A stretch of DNA of 10,247 nucleotides, from assembly GCA_026770585.1 (NCBI GenBank), contig MU647684.1, positions 64,198-74,444 of the forward strand, written 5' to 3'. This stretch comes from Baffinella frigidus. Taxonomy: Eukaryota > Cryptophyceae > Cryptomonadales > Baffinellaceae. Below, piece after piece: positions 1 to 5,383 of the stretch. The position numbers were made by a program, and so were the translations under genes. Within the stretch, counting starts at the first letter, position 1. Each line of letters starts with the position of its first letter. Below the pieces are notes generated by a model, which saw nothing but the letters and a program-made list of their open reading frames with translations, was not told the DNA's origin and searched no databases.

Positions 1-70
1 AGAGAGGAGGGCGGCAGGAGAGGAGAGGGGACAGTGGTTGCTGATCTGTCCCGCCCCCCTTTCCGTTCGG
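1..70. other. Unassigned flank with GA-rich start
   Basis: The first 30 bases are purine-rich (A/G with few C). No motif, repeat partner or coding signal is visible before the direct repeat that starts near 71. Confidence 0.4.
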
Positions 71-140
71 ACCTTTAGGATTGATGCAATGCAGCCGTGG
101 ACACCTCGCCCGTCCGCTCTCGAGCGAGGAGGGAACAGCC
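71..140 (+). repeat. 70-bp direct repeat, copy 1
   Basis: This copy matches 261-330 over about 70 bases with a few substitutions. The shared core is GCCGTGGACACCTCGCCC, followed by a CGCTCTCGA-GAGG-GGAACAGCC block. The copies lie 190 bp apart and enclose an inverted repeat (181-206 with 238-262), so the whole resembles a small element between long direct repeats. The short reading frame across it is not conserved in the other copy. Seen directly; function unknown. Confidence 0.8.
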
Positions 141-180
141 TTATCTCAAATAAACGCTTCCACAAGCCGTTTTCCTCTAG

Positions 181-262
181 TCAATTCCCCTACAAAATTC
201 GTCAACGTTTTTTTACTTCACGCATAAGTTGACGTAAGTTGACGGATTTGTAGGGGACGTGA
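181..262. repeat. Imperfect inverted repeat, relative of family I
   Basis: The left arm 181-206 (CCCCTACAAA then GTCAAC) pairs with the right arm 238-262 (GTTGAC then TTTGTAGGGG). The spacer holds a short tandem of AAGTTGACG. The left arm also resembles the inner part of the family-I repeats near 3994-4020 and 9068-9094, so this may be a remnant of that family. The direct repeats at 71-140 and 261-330 flank it. Confidence 0.7.
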
Positions 263-330
263 CTTGAGGATTGGTCAAATCCCGCCGTGGACACCTCGCC
301 CTTCCGCTCTCGATCGAGGAGGGAACAGCC
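261..330 (+). repeat. 70-bp direct repeat, copy 2
   Basis: Second copy of the 71-140 repeat, with the same order of blocks and scattered point differences (for example CCCGTCC becomes CCCTTCC and TCGAGCGAGG becomes TCGATCGAGG). It starts where the right arm of the enclosed inverted repeat ends. Confidence 0.8.
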
Positions 331-410
331 GCAAGGTTGGCAGGACTTCACTGCTAGCCAGAAGTTATCAGTCAACTATGAAAAAAAACGGGAGAGGGCT
401 GTAGTAAAAT

Positions 411-429
411 GGACGCCATTGTGGCGTCC
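411..429. repeat. Perfect small hairpin
   Basis: GGACGCCA, a 3-base loop and TGGCGTCC form a perfect 8-bp stem. No U-run follows, and nothing shows that it acts as a terminator. Confidence 0.65.
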
Positions 430-491
430 GGGATTCTAAAGTGGACAGTTTCAAGGGGGGATTGACTTGAGCAAAAACTCCTGGCTCTCAG

Positions 492-565
492 TGGACTTTC
501 ACCTTGAAGCCGGGACCAGAATCTGGTCCTGACTGTCTTATATGTACCGAGTTCGCTCGAGAGCG
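492..565 (+). repeat. Hairpin-bearing dispersed repeat, copy 1
   Basis: This segment matches 7085-7163 over about 75 bases. Both contain a central palindrome followed by CTGTCTTATATGT, a CCGAGTT block and GCTCGA. The stem here is GGACCAGA/TCTGGTCC (513-529). One A-T pair of this stem is a G-C pair in the other copy, so a base pair has changed on both sides. The copies lie 6.6 kb apart. It may be a structured transcript or a palindromic mobile element end; two copies cannot decide. Confidence 0.75.
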
Positions 566-677
566 GCGTTGAAAGACTCGGCAGAACCAAGTAGGGAGTC
601 CCCTTTCACGCGACCACCGCCGACCAAAGTTGACATGCCCGGTCTAAGTTGATGTGTCACGTCCTCGGAAGGGGGGC

Positions 678-732
678 TTTTGACCAACCAGTCACGTCCC
701 CCGGACTGGTCAAAATCAGTCACGTCCCCCGG
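678..732. repeat. Inverted repeat overlapping a 15-bp direct repeat
   Basis: TTTTGACCA (678-686) and TGGTCAAAA (707-715) are exact inverted repeats. AGTCACGTCCCCCGG occurs at 690-704 and again at 718-732. The two layers interlock. Role unknown. Confidence 0.7.
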
Positions 733-790
733 CAGGTGTACTCGAGGCCCATAACCTTAACGCTGACAAGCGTGACAAGCGTGTGGGGCG
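731..790 (+). repeat. Dispersed 50-60 bp repeat, copy 1
   Basis: Matches 1224-1274: GGCAGGTGTACTCGAG, then CCCATAACCTTAACGCTGAC, then GCGTGTGGGGCG. This copy carries an extra ACAAGCGTG unit, a 9-bp tandem duplication that the other copy lacks. Both sit upstream of other repeats: a TIR element here, a minisatellite there. Confidence 0.85.
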
Positions 791-794
791 TTCA

Positions 795-950
795 TCTCAG
801 ACAATGCATTTTAAAAAGGGTTTCTCTATGATCGACCCCCCCCAAAAAACGGCAAATTAATATTCTAATTAGTGATAGTAAACATGAGGTCGACGCTTTT
901 ATGGGGGAGTTGCCTTTCGAGAAACCCTTTTTTAAATACATTGTCTGAGA
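795..950. mobile_element. MITE-like element, family J (156 bp)
   Basis: The terminal inverted repeats are 32 bp each: 795-826 and 919-950. They begin TCTCAGACAATG and end GGGTTTCTC towards the interior, with about two differences between arms. The 92-bp interior is AT-rich and contains a C8 run and no open frame. The length and structure match a non-autonomous DNA transposon. No clear target-site duplication is visible. Only one copy is present here, so the family status is inferred from structure. Confidence 0.75.
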
Positions 951-965
951 TTAGCGTGGACCCTA

Positions 966-1069
966 GCCACACGGTGGGCTACGAAGGTTTCGGTGGGGCT
1001 GGAATTCAGGGTGGTACGTGACCAAATTGCACCAGAAAATCCTTCAAGTTAACTACCTCAAGGTAAGTT
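966..1069 (+). mobile_element. Family-K element, truncated copy
   Basis: About 104 bases match 5934-6041 closely: CCACACGGTGGGCTACGAAG, the GGCTGGAATTCAGGGTG block, ACGTGACCAAATT, CACCAGAAAATCC and CAAGTTAACT. The left terminus is present. The sequence diverges after 1069, so the right terminus is missing. It starts 16 bp after the end of the J element. Confidence 0.85.
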
Positions 1070-1082
1070 GGCTGTGGGCTAT

Positions 1083-1116
1083 CCGCTGCCGAGCGAGGAC
1101 GTGACACAATTTTAAA
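1083..1116 (+). repeat. 34-bp dispersed repeat, copy 1
   Basis: Matches 7018-7051 with about three substitutions: CCGCT-CCGAGCGAGGACG, GACAC, then ATTTTAAA. No known element was recognised. The copies lie nearly 6 kb apart. Confidence 0.8.
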
Positions 1117-1130
1117 GGGTTAAAAAAACC

Positions 1131-1186
1131 ACGGGGGCCTCGAGCAACCTTAGGAAACCGCCGTGGGAGCCTCAAGTAACCTTAGG
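1131..1186 (+). repeat. Two tandem 25-bp units at about 31-bp spacing
   Basis: The segments 1131-1154 and 1162-1186 share the order GGG, GCCTC, AG, AACCTTAGG with a few substitutions. Short diverged tandem duplication. Confidence 0.65.
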
Positions 1187-1223
1187 GTAAGGGTTGACTG
1201 ATGAGGTGTGGCACGGTGGGTGT

Positions 1224-1274
1224 GGCAGGTGTACTCGAGACCCATAACCTTAACGCTGACGAGCGTGTGGGGCG
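1224..1274 (+). repeat. Dispersed 50-60 bp repeat, copy 2
   Basis: Second copy of the 731-790 repeat, without the 9-bp internal duplication. It runs into a G-rich tract ahead of the minisatellite block. Confidence 0.85.
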
Positions 1275-1305
1275 CGGGGAGGGGGGGTGCGTGCGCGGTG
1301 TTTGT

Positions 1306-1357
1306 CGCTGATCTCGCTAGGCATTCCCCGTCCCCGGAAACACCCTCTTTGGCAAAG
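1306..1357 (+). repeat. Direct repeat flanking the minisatellite, left copy
   Basis: Matches 1480-1527: CGCTGATCTCGC-AGGCAT, then CCCGTCCCCG, AAACACC and GGCAAAG. The last ten bases, with the following TTG, form an exact inverted repeat with CAACTTTGCC at 1461-1470, on the far side of the minisatellite. Confidence 0.8.
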
Positions 1358-1367
1358 TTGACACTTT

Positions 1368-1440
1368 GGGTTGTTGTTTCGGGTTGCTGTTTCGGGTTGC
1401 TGTTTCGGGTTGCTGTTTCGGGTTGCTGTTTCGGGTTGCT
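1368..1440 (+). repeat. 13-bp minisatellite, about 5.6 units
   Basis: The unit GGGTTGCTGTTTC repeats without gaps from 1381. The first unit (1368-1380) has one substitution (GTTG for GCTG). Because 13 is not a multiple of three, every frame through it changes register between units. The open frames across it on both strands therefore reflect the absence of stop triplets, not coding. Confidence 0.95.
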
Positions 1441-1479
1441 ACGTTGACAGGAATTATCGGCAACTTTGCCGTAAGTAGT

Positions 1480-1527
1480 CGCGGATCTCGCGAGGCATCG
1501 CCCGTCCCCGCAAACACCCCGGCAAAG
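1480..1527 (+). repeat. Direct repeat flanking the minisatellite, right copy
   Basis: Right partner of 1306-1357, about 85% identical by eye. It abuts the truncated family-C element at 1533. Confidence 0.8.
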
Positions 1528-1532
1528 ATGAT

Positions 1533-1626
1533 CCACTCAGCAGCCACCAGGGGCTTCACAGAAATCGTCCATCTAAAGGATTTGTACTAGAATCTTATCC
1601 ATTGTCCTGGATTCCAACCGGAATGT
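1533..1626 (+). mobile_element. Family-C element, 3'-truncated
   Basis: Starts with the family-C end CCACTCAGCAGCCACC. It continues with GGGGCTTCAC, GTCCATCTAAA, TAGAATCTTATCCATTG and GATTCCAACCGGAA. The matching second terminus, seen in the 2979-3117 copy, is absent. The stretch 9528-9665 is a more complete same-strand copy. Confidence 0.8.
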
Positions 1627-1645
1627 CGCCTTGATTTCAAGGCGA
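1626..1645. repeat. Perfect 8-bp hairpin
   Basis: TCGCCTTG, loop ATTT, CAAGGCGA. It lies exactly where the family-C copy loses its match. Nothing else marks it as a regulatory site. Confidence 0.65.
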
Positions 1646-1903
1646 AGAGGAACTCGGCCCCTGCTCAGTAGAATGCGCCAGGGTGAGGGGTTAGGGTTTG
1701 CGGAGAATGGTGGATGGCATCGGTGGACGGGTACCACTCTTGCAAGAGTGTACAGCTCACTGCCTTACCGGAGAAATAGTCACATCTGGCTATTTTTTAA
1801 AGTTCATAAGTGGACATTCTCCCCAGAGAAAAATCGAAATTTCGGAAAGTTGGAACAAATTCCGTGTGAACTGACTTGTTTTCCCAGGTCAGCCCTGCAC
1901 TCT
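1646..1903. other. Unassigned stretch, no gene supported
   Basis: No repeat partner was found in the window. It contains a 12-bp palindrome CTCTTGCAAGAG (1737-1748) and an AT-richer patch near 1785-1860. A 136-codon frame opens at 1631 and crosses this stretch, but it continues into the tandem array and its protein shows no recognisable domain. Confidence 0.5.
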
Positions 1904-2182
1904 TGCGTGGTACGCGCCAGCGCACGTGGGGAGGTGATGGGACCCTATTTTGATGTTCAAACCCCACACCCTAAGCCGCGGGGAGGCGCTGGACCCTGCA
2001 CCCGAAACCCGAAAGGTCAAGTGGCGGAGTTCCCAATCTAGTCCAATCATCTCTAATGAAGTGTGATCAAAGGGTATAGTCTCATTCGTGGGCATAGTCT
2101 CAACCCTCGCAAATCAGAGGGCATAGTATCAATCCTCTCACTTGAAGTGTGCTCCCTTTCACAGGTACGCGCCAGCGCACAT

Positions 2183-2348
2183 TAATAGGGTAACGGCCTG
2201 AAAATGGGGTAGTTAGGCCTACGGCATTGCCTAGGACCTCCTACCGTAGGCCGAGACTTTTTGGTCCTAGGATCCCTCGGCCTACGGTAGGAGGTCCTAG
2301 GCAATGCCGTATGCCTAACTACCCCATTTTCAGGCCGTTAGCCTATGA
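2183..2348. mobile_element. Near-perfect hairpin element, family B (166 bp)
   Basis: The arms 2191-2255 and 2276-2340 are 65 bp inverted repeats with one mismatch (at 2219), around a 20-bp loop. Weaker pairing extends the arms to 2183 and 2348. The flanks carry ACAT on both sides (2179-2182 and 2349-2352). Removing the element and one ACAT restores GCGCACATGGGGAGGTG, which matches the array sequence GCGCACGTGGGGAGGTG at 1920-1936 except for one base. This is strong internal evidence of an insertion into a pre-existing array unit. No protein is encoded. It may be a foldback-type MITE. Confidence 0.88.
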
Positions 2349-2739
2349 ACATGGGGAGGTGCCTGGACCCTACCAAGTGGCAGCGTTCCCACTCTCGTCC
2401 CTGCAGGTCTCCTCACTCATGCATTCTGAGCGTTGGCGCGTCCTCCCTGTAGGTATCCTCGCTGATGAAGTGCGGCCTTTCACAGGCAAGCGCCGGGGCA
2501 CGTGGGGGTCCAGGTCGCGCACGTGCGGAACCCTTCGAGTGGCGGAGTTCCCAATCCAGGCCCTCCTCTCTAACGAGCGCACGTGGGGCGGGCATAGTTT
2601 GGTGATGGCACGGGTTTTGGCGAAACAGCGAATCCTCTCTAATGGATTGTGGGTGTTTGGTAGGTATGCGCCGGCGCACGTGGGGATTCAGGTGGCGCAC
2701 GTGCGGAACCTCGTCGAGACTGGCCTCCTCAACCAGGTA

Positions 2740-2814
2740 CCAGAGAGAGAGAGAGAGGGAGAGAGGGAGAGAGGGAGGGAGGGAGAGAGAGAGAGAGGGA
2801 GACAGGGAGACAGG
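2740..2814 (+). repeat. (GA)n microsatellite with GGGA variants
   Basis: Purine-only tract with a few C interruptions near its end, made of GAGAGA, GAGGGA and GACAGGGA words. It lies between the last two array units, directly after CCAGAGA, the last shared word. The Arg-Glu-rich reading frames here are artefacts. Confidence 0.95.
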
Positions 2815-2978
2815 TTATGAGGCGCCAGAGCACGTGGGTATCCAGGTGGCGCACGTGCGGAACCTCGTCGAGACCGGCCTCCTCAACCAGGTACCAGAGA
2901 AACCTCAACCATAAACCCTAAACGCTGAACCCTGAAGCTTCCATGTGTTTGACCCCCCACACGGATGGGGGTGCTCCT

Positions 2979-3117
2979 CCACTTAGCAGCGACCGAGGAC
3001 CTTTCCCCCCGGATATCCGGGGAAAATGCGGTTAGAATCCAACGCAAATGGATAAGATTCTAGTAAAAATCGTTGAGATGGACTGTTTTCGTGAAGCCCC
3101 CGGTGGCTCCTAAGTGG
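2979..3117 (-). mobile_element. Family-C element, complete (139 bp)
   Basis: Its 20-bp termini, CCACTTAGCAGCGACCGAGG at 2979-2998 and the reverse complement of 3098-3117, agree at 17 of 20 positions. The interior, read on the minus strand, carries CAGTCCATCT, TAGAATCTTATCCAT and the words shared with 1533-1626, 9528-9665 and 10049-10106. A small palindrome CCCCGGATATCCGGGG lies at 3007-3022. No convincing target-site duplication was found. Confidence 0.85.
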
Positions 3118-3130
3118 TACGGTAATGCCT

Positions 3131-3163
3131 AGCCAGGTTATTTTCCGGGGTAATGCCTACCAC
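3131..3163 (+). repeat. Family-G word, copy 1
   Basis: AGCCAGGTTATTTTCC, then GGTAATGCCTACC and CA. It matches 8157-8191. A partial duplicate GGTAATGCCTAGCC lies just upstream at 3121. It bridges the family-C element and family-A copy 1. Confidence 0.65.
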
Positions 3164-3313
3164 ACAGCGGGCTACGCAGGGCTTTTCGGCCCAAATGGGC
3201 CCGCCTTTCCGTTATCTTACCCATAGGAACCCCCTATGCCCCTACGGGTTGCGTACCGTAGGATCCTAGGTCTTATCGCTTAGGGGTTATTCAAAATCCC
3301 TTCGCAGGCCGCT
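3160..3313 (-). mobile_element. Family-A element, copy 1
   Basis: Starts with CCACACAGCGGGCTACG and continues with TTCGGCCCAAATGGGCC, CTTTCCGTTATCTTACCC, TAGGAACCCCCTATG, CCTACGGGTTGCGTACCG, GGATCCTAGGTCTTATCGC and TTAGGGGTTATTCAAAATCC. It ends in a degraded terminus CGCAGGCCGCT. Read on the minus strand it aligns with copy 3 (4399-4559) along its whole length. No coding potential. Confidence 0.85.
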
Positions 3314-3385
3314 CATAAACCCGAAACCCGAAACCCTCAGCGTTGGCGCGTGTGTATCCCAACCACTCGGCTCATTTTACCTGGC

Positions 3386-3440
3386 ATAAGTCAACCCAAG
3401 GTATCGTAAATGAACCCAAGGTGGCATAATCTACCCGGTG
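3386..3440 (+). repeat. Diverged 20-bp tandem words
   Basis: AACCCAAGGT recurs at 20-bp spacing (3393 and 3413), and GGCATAA occurs before and after. The 3314-3600 interval contains this, a CCCGAAACCCGAAACCC patch (3317-3338) and nothing else recognised. Confidence 0.55.
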
Positions 3441-3600
3441 AGCTTACGCTAAACCCACAAACGCCTGATAGGGAATCGGAGCGTCTTCTTCAGAAATTCA
3501 CGGCTAACGGCTCCAATTCCATATGCAGGAGTTTCTTTTCAACCACCGAGACGTCGACCCTGGGTTGCTTCTGGACATGGTGATGTCCGGTATACCCCTC

Positions 3601-3745
3601 AAACCTGAAAACCCCGAATCCAAAACCCAAACCCCCGGATCCCGAACCCCGAACCCCGAACACCGAACACCGAACACCGAACAACGAACACCGAACCCCA
3701 AACCCCAAACCCCAAACCCCAAACCCCAAACCCCAAACCCCAAAC
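3601..3745 (+). repeat. Telomere-like 7-mer array 1 (CCCCAAA / GAACACC)
   Basis: A run of 7-bp units that shifts from GAACCCC through GAACACC to CCCCAAA, with about seven clean copies of the last at the right end. The unit length matches the telomere-like CCCTAAA array at 4634-5066, but no perfect CCCTAAA block occurs here. Long Pro-rich and Gly-Val-rich frames on the two strands come from this array and are not genes. Confidence 0.9.
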
Positions 3746-3749
3746 AGCG

Positions 3750-3830
3750 CGGCCAGGGATGCCGTCGTTTTTCGCAAGGTTTGCGGCCAAGGGCATGTAC
3801 TATCTGCTCAGCATGCTCTCTCGCCACTCG
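3750..3830. other. Block possibly shared in inverted form with 4566-4625
   Basis: The reverse complement of this block shows patchy similarity to 4566-4625: an ATGCT-AGCAGA core, then a GC-rich part with TTGC and GCG. It stands between a telomere-like array and a family-A end. The block at 4566-4625 stands between a family-A end and the other array. The alignment is weak. Confidence 0.35.
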
Positions 3831-3838
3831 GTACCACA

Positions 3839-3920
3839 CCCACACAGCGGGCTACGTAGAGATGTTCGGCCCAAATCGGGCCGGGCCACCTTACCGTTCC
3901 TACCTTATCCATGGGAGGTC
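3839..3920 (-). mobile_element. Family-A element, truncated copy 2
   Basis: Carries CCACACAGCGGGCTACG, TTCGGCCCAAATCGGGCC, CCACCTTACCGTT and CTTATCCATGGGAGG, which is one half of the element. The CCTACGG core and the other terminus are missing. Same orientation as copy 1 and opposite to copy 3. Confidence 0.8.
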
Positions 3921-3960
3921 TCTTTGCGACAGAGCACTATCTTCACAGCATGGTCTCGCG

Positions 3961-4110
3961 ACACTCCACTGCACATGCAGAGATTTTGTAAACGTCAACT
4001 CACCCACCAAAGCTGTCAACTTAGAAACGAGGTACCCGTAATGGGTACTTCGAAAATCGATTTTCACCTTGAGTCGACTAAAACGAAAACTCCGCCCTGG
4101 CAGTGCACTC
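3961..4110 (+). mobile_element. Family-I element, copy 1
   Basis: About 150 bases match 9034-9186 at roughly 80% by eye. The best block runs from GTCAACTTAGAAACGAGG through a GTACCC-GGGTAC hairpin to TTCGAAAATCGATTTTC, then GCCCTGGCAGTGCACTC. The ends (CCACTGCA at left, CAGTGCAC at right) are weak inverted repeats. Read on the minus strand the two copies keep an open frame, and a GGT-GAG-TTG-ACG versus GGC-GAA-TTG-ACT stretch differs only at third positions. This is suggestive but too short to call coding. Confidence 0.75.
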
Positions 4111-4167
4111 AGTGTTTTGTTCAGGTCAACCTGACAATGCAAACTGTCAACTTAACTGGAAACCAAA

Positions 4168-4187
4168 ATACCCATGCTGGGTACCTC
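4168..4187. repeat. Hairpin resembling the family-I core
   Basis: ATACCCA, TGC, TGGGTAC forms a short stem like the GTACCC-GGGTAC stem inside both family-I copies. GTCAAC lies upstream and AAGTTGACGG downstream. It is probably a diverged family-I remnant. Confidence 0.5.
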
Positions 4188-4206
4188 TTTGCTAAGTTGA
4201 CGGCTT

Positions 4207-4280
4207 GGAATTGACTTTGACAAATCTTGGAGGAATTGACTTTGAAAAATCTTGGAGGAATTGACTTTGACAAATCTTGG
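4207..4280 (+). repeat. 25-bp tandem repeat, three units
   Basis: Units start at 4207, 4232 and 4257. Each contains GGAATTGACTTTGACAAATC followed by TTGGA; the middle unit has AAA for ACA. Stop triplets (TGA) occur inside each unit. Confidence 0.95.
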
Positions 4281-4309
4281 CGCTAGCAGTGGTGTTTTGA
4301 CGATTTTGC

Positions 4310-4375
4310 GTTGTCAACTTTCACAGTTTGAACGTTGACAACTTGCAGCATTGTCAACGTTCACTGTTTTGAGTC
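4310..4375. repeat. GTTGTCAAC inverted and direct repeats
   Basis: GTTGTCAAC (4310-4318) pairs exactly with GTTGACAAC (4334-4342). The word TTGTCAAC-TTCAC-GTTT occurs twice (4311 and 4351). This is the densest part of the GTTGAC-rich region. Confidence 0.7.
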
Positions 4376-4398
4376 AATTCGGCGGCTACGTTCTCTGC

Positions 4399-4559
4399 CC
4401 ACACAGCGGACTTCAAGGGGATTTCGAATAACCCCTTAGCGATACGACCTGGGACCATACGGTAGGCAACCCGTAGGGACATACGGGGGTTCCTATGGAC
4501 AAGGTAACGGAAAGGTGGCCCGAGTTGGGCCAAAAATCCCTTGGTAGCCCGCTGTGTGG
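4399..4559 (+). mobile_element. Family-A element, complete copy 3 (161 bp)
   Basis: Left end CCACACAGCGGACTTCAAGG, right end CCCGCTGTGTGG. Between them lie ATTTCGAATAACCCCT, TAGCGATACGACC, ACGGTAGGCAACCCGTAGGG, GGGGGTTCCTATGG, GGTAACGGAAAGGTGGCCC and GGGCCAAAAATCC. This is the best reference copy in the window. It carries no frame longer than a few dozen codons. The terminal signature CCACAC is shared with family K. Confidence 0.88.
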
Positions 4560-4565
4560 CACCCC

Positions 4566-4625
4566 GCTCTAAGAATGCTCAGCAGAACAACTTGTGCGCC
4601 GTTTGCAAGGTGGCGTACACGATGC
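4566..4625 (+). other. Exon-like fragment, very tentative
   Basis: One frame reads without stops as SKNAQQNNLCAVCKVAYT and on into the telomere-like array. It has a CxxC pair that could come from a zinc-binding or thioredoxin-like segment. It is too short to name, has no clear splice boundaries, and the possibly related block at 3750-3830 carries a stop in the corresponding frame. Confidence 0.15.
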
Positions 4626-4633
4626 GAACAGAG

Positions 4634-5066
4634 ACTAAACCCTAAACCCTAAACCCTAAACCCTAAACCCTACACCCTAAACCCTAAACCCTACACCCCA
4701 AACCCCAAACCCCAAACCCCAAACCCAAAACCCAAAACCCAAAACCCAAAACCCAAAACCCAAAACCCCAAACCCTAAACCCTAAACCCCACCCCCAAAC
4801 CCTAAACCCTACACCCTACACCCTACACCCTACACCCTACACCCTACACCCCGAACCCTAAACCCTCAACCCAACAACCTAAACCCTAAACCCTAAACCC
4901 TAAACTTTAAACCCCAAACCCTAAAACCTAAACCCTAAACCCAACACCCTGAACGCTGATGCCTAAACCCAACAACCTAAATCCTTAACCCCAATCCCTA
5001 AACCCTAAATCCTGAACCCTAAACTCAACACTAATCCTAAACCTAAACCCTAAACCCTAAACCCTG
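4634..5066 (+). repeat. Interstitial telomere-like array (CCCTAAA and variants)
   Basis: About 430 bp of 7-mers. Perfect CCCTAAA units at the left are followed by blocks of one variant each: CCCCAAA (about 4), CCCAAAA (6), CCCTACA (6). A degenerate tail follows from about 4870, with AACAACCT and other changes, and a few clean CCCTAAA units close the array at 5040-5066. CCCTAAA is the C-strand of the plant-type telomere, and its orientation fits a chromosome end to the left. Non-telomeric sequence continues for 4.6 kb on the left, so it is interstitial. Confidence 0.93.
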
Positions 5067-5157
5067 GATGCAGATAACGGTGATGTGGCAGATCGACGAA
5101 GACGGCAACCTGCACAGGAAGACCCACGAAAAAATCAGCGTGTTCAGTAAGTCCACC
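5065..5157 (+). pseudogene. Exon-like unit 1 with GTAAGT donor
   Basis: One frame, from the ATG at 5083, reads MWQIDEDGNLHRKTHEK followed by ISVFSK, and stays open until a TAG at 5179-5181 in the adjoining family-A end. GTAAGT, a perfect 5' splice donor, lies at 5147-5152 and would cut after the first base of the Ser codon. Two other copies (5181-5238 and 5381-5490) keep the same frame with several third-position changes and the same GTAAGT. The left edge resembles the GATAACGG word of family A, so the exon-like piece appears fused to that element. The parent protein is not recognised. It looks like a captured gene fragment, not a working gene. Confidence 0.45.
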
Positions 5158-5180
5158 CAGCAAACTTCGAGGGGATTTTA
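5153..5180 (+). mobile_element. Family-A left-end fragment
   Basis: CCACCCAGCAAACTTCGAGG and GGATTTT correspond to the left terminus of family A. The match stops at the start of exon-like unit 2. Confidence 0.6.
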
Positions 5181-5238
5181 GACGGCAACTTGCACATGAA
5201 GACCCACGAAAAAGTCAGCGTTGCTAGTAAGTCAACCC
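5181..5238 (+). pseudogene. Exon-like unit 2, 5'-truncated
   Basis: Reads DGNLHMKTHEKVSVASK in the same frame as unit 1. It lacks the upstream part with MWQIDE. Compared with unit 1, CTG becomes TTG (silent), AGG becomes ATG and ATC becomes GTC. GTAAGT is kept at 5227-5232. Family-A fragments flank it on both sides. Confidence 0.45.
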
Positions 5239-5383
5239 ACACAGCAACACAGCGGACTTCGAAGGGATTTTGGATCCCACACAGCGGACTTCGAAGGGAT
5301 TTTGGATAACCCCTAGGCGATAAGACCTACGACCCTACGGGAGGCAACCTGTAGGGACATAGGGGGGTTCCTACGGATGAGGA
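5237..5383 (+). mobile_element. Family-A fragments, stuttered left end then left half
   Basis: A short left-end piece (5237-5275: ACAGCAACACAGCGGACTTC, AAGGGATTTTGGAT) is followed at once by a second copy (5277-5383). The second runs from CCCACACAGCGGACTTCGAA through AACCCCTAGGCGATAAGACC and CCTACGGGAGGCAACC to GGGGGGTTCCTACGG. The right half is replaced by exon-like unit 3. Confidence 0.8.

Larger units (their letters stand above)
1904..2900 (+). repeat. Diverged tandem array, five units, CACGTG-rich
   Basis: Units start near 1909, 2164, 2484, 2662 and 2812, each with a version of GGTACGCGCCAGCGCACGTG. Later blocks recur in order: GTGGCGGAGTTCCCAATC, TCTCTAA-GA and a GGGCATAGT-like word. 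Inside each of the last three units two CACGTG sites lie exactly 21 bp apart. The last two units share nearly identical halves, including CGGAACCTCGTCGAGAC and CTCCTCAACCAGGTACCAGA. The second unit is interrupted by the hairpin element at 2183-2348. The array is not coding: the 197-codon frame over it passes through the palindrome and the GA tract. It could be a satellite or a regulatory array. Confidence 0.75.

Noticed and set aside
411-429. Rho-independent terminator
   Set aside because: A stem exists but no T-run follows, no gene precedes it, and the organism is evidently a eukaryote.
1368-1440. CRISPR array
   Set aside because: The 13-bp units are contiguous with no spacers, and the context is eukaryotic.
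1150-1559. Minus-strand frames with repeated NSNPKQQPETA peptides, seeming repeat proteins
   Set aside because: They are translations of the 13-bp minisatellite, whose unit is not a multiple of three.
1631-2041. 136-codon frame as a possible gene
   Set aside because: No recognisable family, no splice or start context, and its last third lies in the tandem array.
2227-2820. 197-codon open frame, the longest in the window
   Set aside because: It begins inside the hairpin element, crosses the CACGTG array and ends in the (GA)n tract with Arg-Glu-Gly runs. No domain, and no conservation of the frame between array units.
3523-4041. 172-codon frame with a Pro-rich middle
   Set aside because: The middle is the 7-mer array (NPKPQTPNPK type) and the rest overlaps a family-A fragment and a family-I repeat. 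It is a product of absent stops.
4634-5066. True chromosome end
   Set aside because: More than 4 kb of non-telomeric sequence lies on both sides, and the array is degenerate in its interior.
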